Positions 32,297-39,584 of a DNA stretch of 64,000 nucleotides are shown piece by piece. Origin of the DNA: Planobispora rosea. Its GTDB lineage: Bacteria; Actinomycetota; Actinomycetes; Streptosporangiales; Streptosporangiaceae. The first letter of the stretch is position 1. The number at the start of each line of letters is the position of its first letter. The translations under genes and the position numbers were made by a program. The stretch covers positions 124,001-188,000 of the forward strand of contig NZ_BMQP01000008.1 of assembly GCF_014648175.1 (NCBI RefSeq). The letters run 5' to 3'. The notes beneath the pieces were generated by a model. That model did no database searches. It was not told the origin of the DNA and saw nothing but the letters and a program-made list of their open reading frames with translations.

Positions 32297-33762
32297 GCGC
32301 GGCCGACCCCACCGGAACGGTCTCGCCCGAGCTGGTGGAAGCGGTCCGGGTACGGCTCGCGCACATCGGCGCCGAGCCGAGCGCCGCGAACGTCGCCGTC
32401 GTGCTCCGGGCGGAGCGGGCGGTCCTGGGTGACGCGGAGGTTCTGGCCGTGGCCCGCGCCCTGTGCGCGGACCTCATCGGCGCGGGGCCGCTGGAGCCGT
32501 TGCTGGCGGAGGCGGAGATCACCGATGTCCTGGTGAACGGGGCCCGCGAGGTGTGGATCGACGACGGTCGCGGCCTGCACCGGACCGAGATCACCTTCCC
32601 CGACGAAGACGCGGTCAGGAGACTCGCCCAACGACTCGCCTCGGCCGCGGGCAGGCGCCTCGACGACGCCTGTCCCTACGTCGACGCCCGGCTCGCCGGA
32701 GGTGTCCGGCTCCACGCCGTGCTGCCCCCGATCGCCCCCGAGGGCACGTGCCTGTCCCTGAGGCTCCCGCCCCGCCGCACCTTCACGCTTCCCGACCTGG
32801 TGGACGCGGGCACTCTCAGGGCCGATGCCGTTCCGCTCCTCACCGCCGTGGTCGAGTCGAGACTCGCCTTTCTCGTGTCGGGCGGCACCGGCACGGGCAA
32901 GACGACCCTCCTGTCCGCCCTGCTCTCCCTGGCCGATCCGGGCGACCGCCTTCTCCTGGTGGAAGACTCCGCCGAGCTCAGGCCCCTGCACCCGCACGTC
33001 GTACGGCTGGAGTCCCGCCCGGCCAACCTCGAGGGCGCGGGTGGAGTGGGCCTGCGCGATCTCGTCCGCCAGGCACTGCGCATGCGACCGGACCGCCTGG
33101 TCGTCGGAGAAGTCCGCGGAGCCGAGGTCGTAGACCTCCTGGCCGCCCTCAACACCGGCCATGAGGGCGGCTGCGGCACCTTGCACGCCAACACCGCAGC
33201 CGACGTGCCACCGCGACTGGAGGCCCTCGGCTGCGCCGCAGGTCTCAGCCGGGAGGCGGTCCACAGCCAGCTCGCCGCGGCCCTGGACATCGTGATCCAC
33301 CTCACCCGCGACCACTCCGGCGGTCGGCGCCGGGTGGCCGAGATCTGCATGATGACCCGCCAGGCCTCCGGCCTGGTCAACGCCGAGACCGCTCTCACCT
33401 TCTCCCGGGACGGCCGTGCGGCACCCGGTCCCGGCCTCCCCGCCCTTCTCGCACGCCTTCCCACCGCCTCCGCCGGGACGGGCCCCCTCCTCGGCCGGCC
33501 ATCCCGCATCTCCCGCCAGACTTCCTCCCGTCATCAGGGCTCCGCCCCTGATCCGGTCCCCACCGGTCACCAGGCCTCCACCCATGACCGGGTCTCCGCC
33601 GGGCATCAGGGCTTCACTCCTGATCGGGTCTCTACCGGTCACCAGGCCTCCACCCCTGACCGGATCCCCACTGATGGCCGGGTGCCTGCCCCTGATCAGA
33701 TTTCCGTTCCTGGTCGGGTCTCCGGCAGCGAGCGGGTTCCCGGCGCTCTCATGTGGCGATGA
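32293..33762 (+). CDS. tadA: Tad/type IV pilus secretion ATPase TadA (CpaF)
   Basis: 489 residues from GTG 32293. An N-terminal domain holds ITDVLVNGAREVWIDDG (about 75-91), and Walker A is FLVSGGTGTGKTTLLSALL (about 195-213). The Asp box LLLVEDSAEL and the His/Walker-B part RMRPDRLVVGEVRGAEV follow. It powers pilus assembly in the cytosol. The core ends at about residue 400. The last 85 or so residues are a 12-residue repeat tail (GHQASTPDRVST and variants), not part of other TadA proteins I know. Overlaps ssd and tadB. Confidence 0.92.
   Translation: MSAADPTGTVSPELVEAVRVRLAHIGAEPSAANVAVVLRAERAVLGDAEVLAVARALCADLIGAGPLEPLLAEAEITDVLVNGAREVWIDDGRGLHRTEITFPDEDAVRRLAQRLASAAGRRLDDACPYVDARLAGGVRLHAVLPPIAPEGTCLSLRLPPRRTFTLPDLVDAGTLRADAVPLLTAVVESRLAFLVSGGTGTGKTTLLSALLSLADPGDRLLLVEDSAELRPLHPHVVRLESRPANLEGAGGVGLRDLVRQALRMRPDRLVVGEVRGAEVVDLLAALNTGHEGGCGTLHANTAADVPPRLEALGCAAGLSREAVHSQLAAALDIVIHLTRDHSGGRRRVAEICMMTRQASGLVNAETALTFSRDGRAAPGPGLPALLARLPTASAGTGPLLGRPSRISRQTSSRHQGSAPDPVPTGHQASTHDRVSAGHQGFTPDRVSTGHQASTPDRIPTDGRVPAPDQISVPGRVSGSERVPGALMWR
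33532..33746 (+). repeat. Coding 36-bp repeats in the tadA 3' end
   Basis: About six degenerate copies of a 36-base unit encoding 12 residues, in frame (HQGS/APDPVPT, GHQASTHDRVSA, GHQGFTPDRVST, GHQASTPDRIPT and two poorer ones). The unit is a multiple of three, so copy changes keep the frame. Confidence 0.8.
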
Positions 33763-34472
33763 CGGCGGTCGCCGCGATCCTCGCCATGCTGGCGGCATGG
33801 CTGTGGACGGGATCCAGTTCAGGGGCCGTCCGGCTGGATCGGCTCGATCGTCTGAAACGGCAGAGGACCGGAGAGGCGGCCCGCTCCGAACGGCCGCTCA
33901 TCGGGCTCTCCCGGCCGTCTCGCCGGGCAGAGGCCTGGAGGGTGGCATCGATCGAACTCTGTCAGGGACTCGCCGCGGAACTGGCCGCCGGACGCACAGC
34001 CGGGGAAGCGCTGGCTCGGGCCGTGTCGGCTGTGGCGTTTCCCGATCCGGAAGCGCTCCGGCCCACCGTAGCCGCGGCGCGGGACGGGGGTGACGTTCCA
34101 GCGGCCCTGCTGGCCGCCGCTCCGGAGCGGGGAGGTGAAGGTCTTCGTCGGCTGGCCGCGTGCTGGCGGGCGGGTGTGACCGTCGGGGGCGGGCTCTCCG
34201 TCCTCGTCGATCGAGTGGCGGTCTCTCTCAGGGAGGCCGAGGCACACCGCAAGGATGTCGCGGCCCAACTCGCCGGGGCACGTGCGACCGCTCGACTGCT
34301 TGCCGGGCTTCCCACGCTGGGCCTGTTGATGGCGGCGGGGCTTGGTATGCGCCCGTTCGACTTCCTGGTCGGCGGTCCGGTGGGGATGGTCTGTCTGTTC
34401 GGGGGTCTCGCACTCGACGGGTGCGGTCTGTGGTGGACTCGCCGCCTGATCGCCCGGGCTGAGCGGGCATGA
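33759..34472 (+). CDS. tadB: Tad pilus inner-membrane protein TadB (T2SSF domain)
   Basis: 237 residues from ATG 33759, whose ATGA overlaps the tadA stop (GTG 33753 is the alternative). A membrane helix is at about 5-25, then the T2SSF helical bundle (SIELCQGLAAELAAGRTAGEAL, GGDVPAALLAAAPERGGEGLRRLAACWRAGVTVGGGLS). Two C-terminal helices end the protein (LLAGLPTLGLLMAAGLG, GMVCLFGGLALDG). It is the platform protein on which TadA acts. Short for a TadB, as usual in actinomycetes. Confidence 0.87.
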   Translation: MTAVAAILAMLAAWLWTGSSSGAVRLDRLDRLKRQRTGEAARSERPLIGLSRPSRRAEAWRVASIELCQGLAAELAAGRTAGEALARAVSAVAFPDPEALRPTVAAARDGGDVPAALLAAAPERGGEGLRRLAACWRAGVTVGGGLSVLVDRVAVSLREAEAHRKDVAAQLAGARATARLLAGLPTLGLLMAAGLGMRPFDFLVGGPVGMVCLFGGLALDGCGLWWTRRLIARAERA

Positions 34473-34628
34473 CGACCCGTTCCATGACCTTCTTCCACCG
34501 GTGGTCTTCTTCACAGTCCTGCCCGGTACGGGTCCAGCGCTGGAGGGAAGCGATCGACCCTTGCACCGGGAGGTCGATCAGCCCATTCCATGACTGAGAC
34601 CCGGGTCTTCACGCTGAGGAAGGTTCAG

Positions 34629-35420
34629 ATGTTGGACGCTTTACTGGGCGTTGCACCGGTCACCCTGCTCATCGGGCTCGCCGTCTGGTCGTGGGGGCCA
34701 CCCGATGATCCCGCCCGCAGGCTTCATCAGGTGTGTTCGCGCCTGCCGGACGCTTCGGGGACCGCTGCCGGGCTGGGCGTGCCGGTGCGGGGAGAGATGG
34801 AGGAAACCGGAAAGAGACGGGCGGGCAGGGGTGAGACGGGGCTCGGGGCCGCCGTGGGGCTGATGGCGTTCCTTCTGGTGGGAGGCCCGGCCGGAGCGGT
34901 CCTGGGCGTGATCGGTTCCATGGTCACCGTCCTGATCCTCCGGAGGCGTGAGCCGCCGGCGTCACGCGCGGAGCGCGGCCGGCTCACCGCCGACCTGCCG
35001 CTGGCGGCCGACCTCATGGTGGCGTGTCTGCGCGCGGGGCAGCCGATCACTGGGGCACTCGACGTCACTGTCCAGGCGATCGGCGGTCCACTCGGGGACC
35101 GGCTCGCATGGGTCAACGGGCAGTTGAGACTGGGAGCCGCTCCGGAGAGCGCGTGGTCCACCCTCGCCGGTGAACCCGCGCTCGCTCCGCTGGCCCGCAC
35201 GATGAGCCGGGCGGCTCTCAGCGGTGCTCCTGTGGCGGATGTGCTGACGCGGGTGGCGGACGACTCCCGTCAGGCCGCTCGTGCGATGTCGGCCGCTGCT
35301 GCCCAGAGAGTGGGGGTCCAGGTCGTGGCGCCGCTGGGTCTGTGTTTCCTGCCCGCATTCGTGCTTCTGGGGATCGTTCCCGTCGTGGCGGGTCTTGCCG
35401 GTCAGGTCATGCTTCCGTGA
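34629..35420 (+). CDS. tadC: Tad pilus inner-membrane protein TadC (T2SSF domain)
   Basis: 263 residues from ATG 34629, which has GAGGAAGG upstream; ATG 34590 has its GGAGG 16 bases away. Membrane helices lie at about 6-22 and 79-105. The T2SSF core follows (LPLAADLMVACLRAGQPITGALDV, LGAAPESAWSTLAGEPALAPLARTMSRAALSGAPVADVL). The C-terminal helix pair is GLCFLPAFVLLGIVPVVAGLAG. It partners TadB. The gap from tadB is about 160 bases and holds no gene. Confidence 0.87.
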   Translation: MLDALLGVAPVTLLIGLAVWSWGPPDDPARRLHQVCSRLPDASGTAAGLGVPVRGEMEETGKRRAGRGETGLGAAVGLMAFLLVGGPAGAVLGVIGSMVTVLILRRREPPASRAERGRLTADLPLAADLMVACLRAGQPITGALDVTVQAIGGPLGDRLAWVNGQLRLGAAPESAWSTLAGEPALAPLARTMSRAALSGAPVADVLTRVADDSRQAARAMSAAAAQRVGVQVVAPLGLCFLPAFVLLGIVPVVAGLAGQVMLP

Positions 35421-35421
35421 G

Positions 35422-35461
35422 TTATCCACAGGATCGAAGTGCACGCGGAAAGTTATCCACA
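35422..35461 (+). other. Pair of perfect TTATCCACA boxes between tadC and the pilin gene
   Basis: TTATCCACA at 35422-35430 and again at 35453-35461, same orientation, 31 bases apart, each followed by GGAT. A near-match TGTCCACAG lies at about 35474. They fall in the 137-base spacer before the DUF4244 gene. Confidence 0.55.
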
Positions 35462-35557
35462 GGATGGCGCTCGTGTCCACAGGGCCATATGCGCGTCGGA
35501 GAGCCTGGTCCGAGCACTGCCGGGCACGGGGCCCGGAGTGATCCCCAGGAGGAAACG

Positions 35558-35860
35558 ATGGCTGGACCAAGAACCGGCGGCATCCTGCGTGATCTGCGGT
35601 GGTTCGGGCTCGGCGGCCGATCCGATGGTGAAGGCGGAGCCGGCGGCATCCTGCGTGACCTGCGAAGCCTGTGGCGTGCCCGCTGGTCCCTGCTGACCGG
35701 CGGAACAGGCCGGGAGCGCGGCATGTCCACCGCCGAATACGCCGTCGGCACGATCGCCGCCTGCGCGTTCGCCGCTCTTCTCTTCAAGGTCGTGACCAGC
35801 CCGGAGGTGCAGGAGATGATCACTAATCTCATCAACCGGGCCCTCAACGTCGCAGGGTGA
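35558..35860 (+). CDS. DUF4244 Flp-pilin-like protein
   Basis: 100 residues from ATG 35558 with AGGAGG 5 bases upstream. The basic N terminus ends in the pilin-type cleavage motif GMSTAEYAVGTIAACAFAALLFKVVTSPEV, with Glu at +5 of the mature protein as in type IV/Flp pilins. The hydrophobic helix covers residues about 65-83. It should be cut after the Gly and form the Tad fibre. No prepilin peptidase gene is in the operon, so it must come from elsewhere. Stop overlaps the next start (GTGA). Confidence 0.85.
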   Translation: MAGPRTGGILRDLRWFGLGGRSDGEGGAGGILRDLRSLWRARWSLLTGGTGRERGMSTAEYAVGTIAACAFAALLFKVVTSPEVQEMITNLINRALNVAG

Positions 35861-36633
35861 TTCCGGTGCGTCCATCCGTCCCGCGGCCTGTGCGCAAGAT
35901 GATGGATCACTGCTCCGGTCCGGCCCGTGTCCGGGATTCTTCCCGGGGGTCGGTCACCGCGGAGACCGCAGTGGTGCTGCCGGCCCTCATCGTGATCCTG
36001 GCAGCCGGTCTGTGGGCGGTGGCGGTTGTCGAGGCGCAGCTGGAATGCGCGGACGCGGCGCGATCGGGTGCGCGGGCCGCGTCCAGAGGAGAGCCACTGG
36101 AGTGGGTGCGGGACGGTGTTCGCGCGGCCGCTCCGGTGGGAGCACGAGTGAAGATCACCCGGGATGCCGGGCGCGCCCGGGTGGAGGTCTCCGCGGGAGT
36201 CAGGCCCCGCTGGGGTCTCTCGCTGCCCGAGGTGGCCGTCCGCGCTGTCGCGGTCTCCGCGGTTGAGCCCGGTGCCGGGCAGGAGGACACCGCCGTTGCG
36301 GGATCGGCTCGGCAGCAACCTGAGCTGCCCAGCCGGGCGCAGGAGAGAGCGGTTCCGGCTTCTGCCGGAGCAGGAAGAGCAAGAACGGAGATCGAAGGTG
36401 TCGAGACAGCAGGAAGGGGACGAGCGGGAGCCGGGGTTACGAGAGCTGGGAGGGCGGGAGCGGGAGCCGCAGATGCCGGGAGAGCGGGGATCACGGGAAC
36501 GGAGTGGGCGGGAGCGGGGATCGGCAACGATCTGGATGATCGGGGTCGCGGCCGTGGTCTTCACCGCCGCGGTGGCGGTGACGCTCGCCGGAACCGCCAG
36601 GGTGGCACGCCACCGGGTACAGACCGCGGCTGA
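35857..36633 (+). CDS. TadE-family minor pilin with unusual read-through tail
   Basis: 258 residues in this frame. The TadE core covers about 30-75: RGSVTAETAVVLPALIVILAAGLWAVAVVEAQLECADAARSGARAASRGE, with the hydrophobic helix and Glu-containing motif. The GTG 35857 start overlaps the upstream stop. From about residue 140 the sequence is Ala/Gly/Arg-rich and less protein-like. The last 80 residues (36398-36633) overlap the next TadE-like gene in another frame. The true stop may have moved by a frameshift; homologues usually end after the first 140 residues. Confidence 0.8.
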   Translation: MIPVRPSVPRPVRKMMDHCSGPARVRDSSRGSVTAETAVVLPALIVILAAGLWAVAVVEAQLECADAARSGARAASRGEPLEWVRDGVRAAAPVGARVKITRDAGRARVEVSAGVRPRWGLSLPEVAVRAVAVSAVEPGAGQEDTAVAGSARQQPELPSRAQERAVPASAGAGRARTEIEGVETAGRGRAGAGVTRAGRAGAGAADAGRAGITGTEWAGAGIGNDLDDRGRGRGLHRRGGGDARRNRQGGTPPGTDRG

Positions 36634-36922
36634 TTTCGGAGCGCTCGCCGCCGCCCGGCTGGCCCTGGCCGACCCCGAGCGGGGATGTGCTGAGGCAGCG
36701 CTTCTCTCGGCGGAGAACAACGCCCGGCTCACCCGGTGCGACATCGGTGCCGACGGTGTCGCCGCCGTCCGGACGGTCATGCGGTTCTCCCTGCCTATCG
36801 TCGGCAGCCGAGACGTCACGGCTTACGCGCGGGCGGGCCCCGTCCACGTCCCGGGTCTCCCGGTGACGGCAGAGCCGCCGGTTCTGCCGGATGAGGCGGG
36901 CCGTCTTCCACCGGGTGAGTGA
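36473..36922 (+). CDS. TadE-like minor pilin (Rv3654c-type)
   Basis: 149 residues from ATG 36473 (GGAG about 7 bases before); GTG 36398 would add 25 residues. The core ERGSATIWMIGVAAVVFTAAVAVTLAGTARVARHRVQTAADFGALAAARLA is the helicase/secretion-neighbourhood TadE-like signature. C-terminal part of about 90 residues. The start region overlaps the previous TadE frame by 161 bases, so coupling is tight. It ends the tad operon before a hairpin. Probably a pilus tip or pseudopilin component. Confidence 0.8.
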   Translation: MPGERGSRERSGRERGSATIWMIGVAAVVFTAAVAVTLAGTARVARHRVQTAADFGALAAARLALADPERGCAEAALLSAENNARLTRCDIGADGVAAVRTVMRFSLPIVGSRDVTAYARAGPVHVPGLPVTAEPPVLPDEAGRLPPGE

Positions 36923-37337
36923 AGGCCGTCGCCTGGATGAGGGTTGTCGGGTGAGTGGAGGCCGCCGGCCGGGTGAAGAGGATGTCTTGGGTCTTCGCGC
37001 GGCGGAGGGTTCTCATCGGTTTGGGACGGTGGAATGCTGATCGCGCAGGTGGCAAGGTTCCAATCGAATCACGACTTCTTGGACGGCGTGTCCAAGAAGG
37101 GGATATCCCTCATAAGGTGCCACTTACCTTCCGCCCATGCCGTCTCGTGCCTCAGGTAGGGGCGGCGGGCCGCGGGTGACCGCGCTGGAGCGCCGCTTAT
37201 GGCGGTCCGGTCACGCTCGGCCGGGGTCGGAGGTCTGGATCGGTGGGAGCCGGTCCGGGGGACTGGCAGGCCCGGCCGCTGCCCGATGGTCGTAGGGCGG
37301 TGACCGGATCGCTCGGCTCTCGACGAAGGGAAGCGTC
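36923..37337. other. Gene-free stretch after the tad operon
   Basis: 415 bases without a supported ORF. It holds the hairpin at 37075-37099 and GC-rich low-complexity DNA, with the promoter and ribosome site (GAAGGGAAG) of the secreted FnIII gene at the right end. Confidence 0.55.
37075..37099 (+). terminator. Hairpin downstream of the tad operon
   Basis: CTTCTTGGAC and its exact complement flank GGCGT. No T-run follows. It lies 152 bases after the tadE-like stop. A regulatory hairpin is the alternative. Confidence 0.5.
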
Positions 37338-39332
37338 GTGACGACGGTTCGCAGAGTGGTCGCCGTGATGGTGATCACGCCCCTCGTGTCCATGTCGGCC
37401 GTGCTCACCGCGGCGAGCCCCGCACAGGCGCAGGCACGACTGGACATGCCGTCCCGTGTCACCTCCAATCAGGCGGTGAGGATCTCCGGCAAGGTCGACT
37501 TCGCGTTCGACGCCTTCCTCTACGTCAACGGCCAGCAGGTCGCCAAGGGGGACCGCAACGTCTCCTACACCTGGAGCCCGGCGGTTCGTCCGAACGGCAG
37601 CTACAGGATCAAACTGGTTCAACGCGGCAAGTTGCTGGGCGGCACATGGGACGAGGCCTCCGAGACCCTGGTCCAGGCCGCTCCTCCCGCCACGCCCAGG
37701 GGGGTCGGCGCCCGGTTGCGGGGAAACAAGGCTGTGGTGACCTGGGTCAGGGGCACCGAGCCGGACCTGCGGGGCTACGCGATCTCCACGACTCAGGGCG
37801 GCAAGGTCGGCACCGTCCGGGCGGACAGGGCGTGCGGCGGTAATTCGTGCAGGGCGACCCTGGCCGTCCCCGCCAAGGCCGCCGGGCGGCGGATCGGGTT
37901 CACGGTGCGCGCCCTGCGCGGCAACGGCAATGGCGGCACCCTGGTCTCGGGAGGGTCGGCCGTCGCGACGGTGAACGTTCCCGCCCCAAAGGCGCCGAAG
38001 AGCTCGGATTCCGATCAGGGTGGTGATACCGGTCGGAACGCAGACAAGAACACCGGCACCCGGCGGAGTGAGCAGAACGACAACCGCCAGAGCGATGTTC
38101 AGGATCTTCCTCGGTTGTCTCCGAAGAAGTCGACGGCGGACCCGGAACAATCGGCGGAACCCGGAGTGGTGCCTACGAAGGTGCCCGAACTTCCCAAGGA
38201 GGTTCAGGGAGCGGGTGCCGGCGGTTCCAAGAACGGCTCCAAGAGTGACCCCAAGGCCGGTCCCGGGGACGGCGACGCTCCGGTCCTCGGTTCAGAGCCG
38301 GCCGCGGCCGGGACCGATGTCATGCCTGCCACGGACACGAACATCACGGCGCGGTCGGCCGATTCACCGGCCGGTGGGACGACCCGGTACGGGTTCTTCA
38401 TCGCGGGTGGCCTGATCCTGCTGCTCCTCGGCGCGCACGGTGGCGCGTGGTTCCGCCGCAGACTCCTGGCTGCGGACACCGGCGACTCCGCGGGCACGGC
38501 CATCGTCGATCCCGGTGACGGAACGAGACCTCCTTCACACGACGGCAGCGCTTCGGCATCCTCTCCAAGTACGGTCACGGTCCGGCCCGGTACGGTCACG
38601 ATCTCCCGCCGTCCCGCCGTCATCCTCGCGGTGGCCAAGAGCCGCTATCCCGAGCAGGCCCCGCCGACATTCCCGATGTCCTCGCCCGCCCCGAACGCCT
38701 CCGGCACGGATGCCTCCACCCTGAACGCCTCCGGCACGGGTGCCGCCGTCCCGGAAGCCTCCGGTACCGCATATCCCGAGGGTGGCCCGGTATTCGCCGA
38801 GATCGGTGGGGAACCGCCGGTTTCCCCGCAGCCCCCGGATCCGCCGGTGCCTGCCGGGGGTGGCGGAGGACCGGATGCCATGCACCGCGAGGACGGCCCG
38901 GCACCTGCGGACAGCAGTGAGAGCGGGCCGGTTCTCGCGCGCCCGGCGGACCAGATGGTGCCGGCCGGCAACGGCGGGACACGGCGGGTCGTCTCACGCC
39001 TCGCCGCGAGGATGGCCGGGGAGATCGCCCGCCCGGTTCGCGGGCAGGCTGATTCCGGGGAGATCACCGGCCCGGTTCGCGGGGAGGCCGATTCGGGCGC
39101 GAGGCCGGTTCCCACCGCACGTCCCGCGTTCACCAGGCCGGTTCTCCCCGCCGCGGCCCCGATCGCTGAGGTGAGCGTGGTCACCCCGGTCGTGGTCCGT
39201 GCCGGTGACCACCAGTGGGACGGCTACCTTCCGCCCGCGCCGCGTTCCATGGAGGACAGCGGGTTCTGGGAGCGGCCGCAACCCGGCGCGGAGGACTTCT
39301 GGGCCGCGGACAAGGACGGCCCGGCCTCTTAG
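37338..39332 (+). CDS. Secreted FnIII-type protein with a transmembrane helix and long cytosolic tail
   Basis: 664 residues from GTG 37338 (GAAGGGAAG before it). A signal peptide is at 1-32 (cut after ASPAQAQ-A). An Ig-like beta region (about 35-112) precedes an FnIII-like module (about 115-213, ending SAVATVNV). A disordered Ser/Asp/Gly linker runs to about 345. One membrane helix (352-372, FFIAGGLILLLLGAHGGAW) is followed by 290 low-complexity residues inside. C165 and C171 could form a disulfide. Located between the tad operon and the helicase. Function unknown; a cell-surface or sensory role is possible. Confidence 0.75.
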   Translation: MTTVRRVVAVMVITPLVSMSAVLTAASPAQAQARLDMPSRVTSNQAVRISGKVDFAFDAFLYVNGQQVAKGDRNVSYTWSPAVRPNGSYRIKLVQRGKLLGGTWDEASETLVQAAPPATPRGVGARLRGNKAVVTWVRGTEPDLRGYAISTTQGGKVGTVRADRACGGNSCRATLAVPAKAAGRRIGFTVRALRGNGNGGTLVSGGSAVATVNVPAPKAPKSSDSDQGGDTGRNADKNTGTRRSEQNDNRQSDVQDLPRLSPKKSTADPEQSAEPGVVPTKVPELPKEVQGAGAGGSKNGSKSDPKAGPGDGDAPVLGSEPAAAGTDVMPATDTNITARSADSPAGGTTRYGFFIAGGLILLLLGAHGGAWFRRRLLAADTGDSAGTAIVDPGDGTRPPSHDGSASASSPSTVTVRPGTVTISRRPAVILAVAKSRYPEQAPPTFPMSSPAPNASGTDASTLNASGTGAAVPEASGTAYPEGGPVFAEIGGEPPVSPQPPDPPVPAGGGGGPDAMHREDGPAPADSSESGPVLARPADQMVPAGNGGTRRVVSRLAARMAGEIARPVRGQADSGEITGPVRGEADSGARPVPTARPAFTRPVLPAAAPIAEVSVVTPVVVRAGDHQWDGYLPPAPRSMEDSGFWERPQPGAEDFWAADKDGPAS

Positions 39333-39584
39333 GGAGGCACGGCTTCGGGCAGGCGCGGACCTCATCGGGGTCGTGGTCGGTGACAGCCCGGCCTCTTGAG
39401 GAGGCTCGGCTTCGCAGCGAGAAGTGGACGGGTCGTTCACCGTACCGAGCTCGCCCTCCTGGGGAGATCCGGCCCTGCGGCCGGGAGCGGGACCGGATGT
39501 CTGAGGCGTGAGGCCCGGCTTCTCCAGGGTTCGGTCTCGCGATGGTCTTCGGGGACCCGGTCTCGCGAGAGGGAGTGGGGGGCG

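Noticed and set aside
35422..35461. Chromosomal origin
   Set aside because: Only two or three DnaA boxes and none of the origin genes; treated as a DnaA-binding cluster only.
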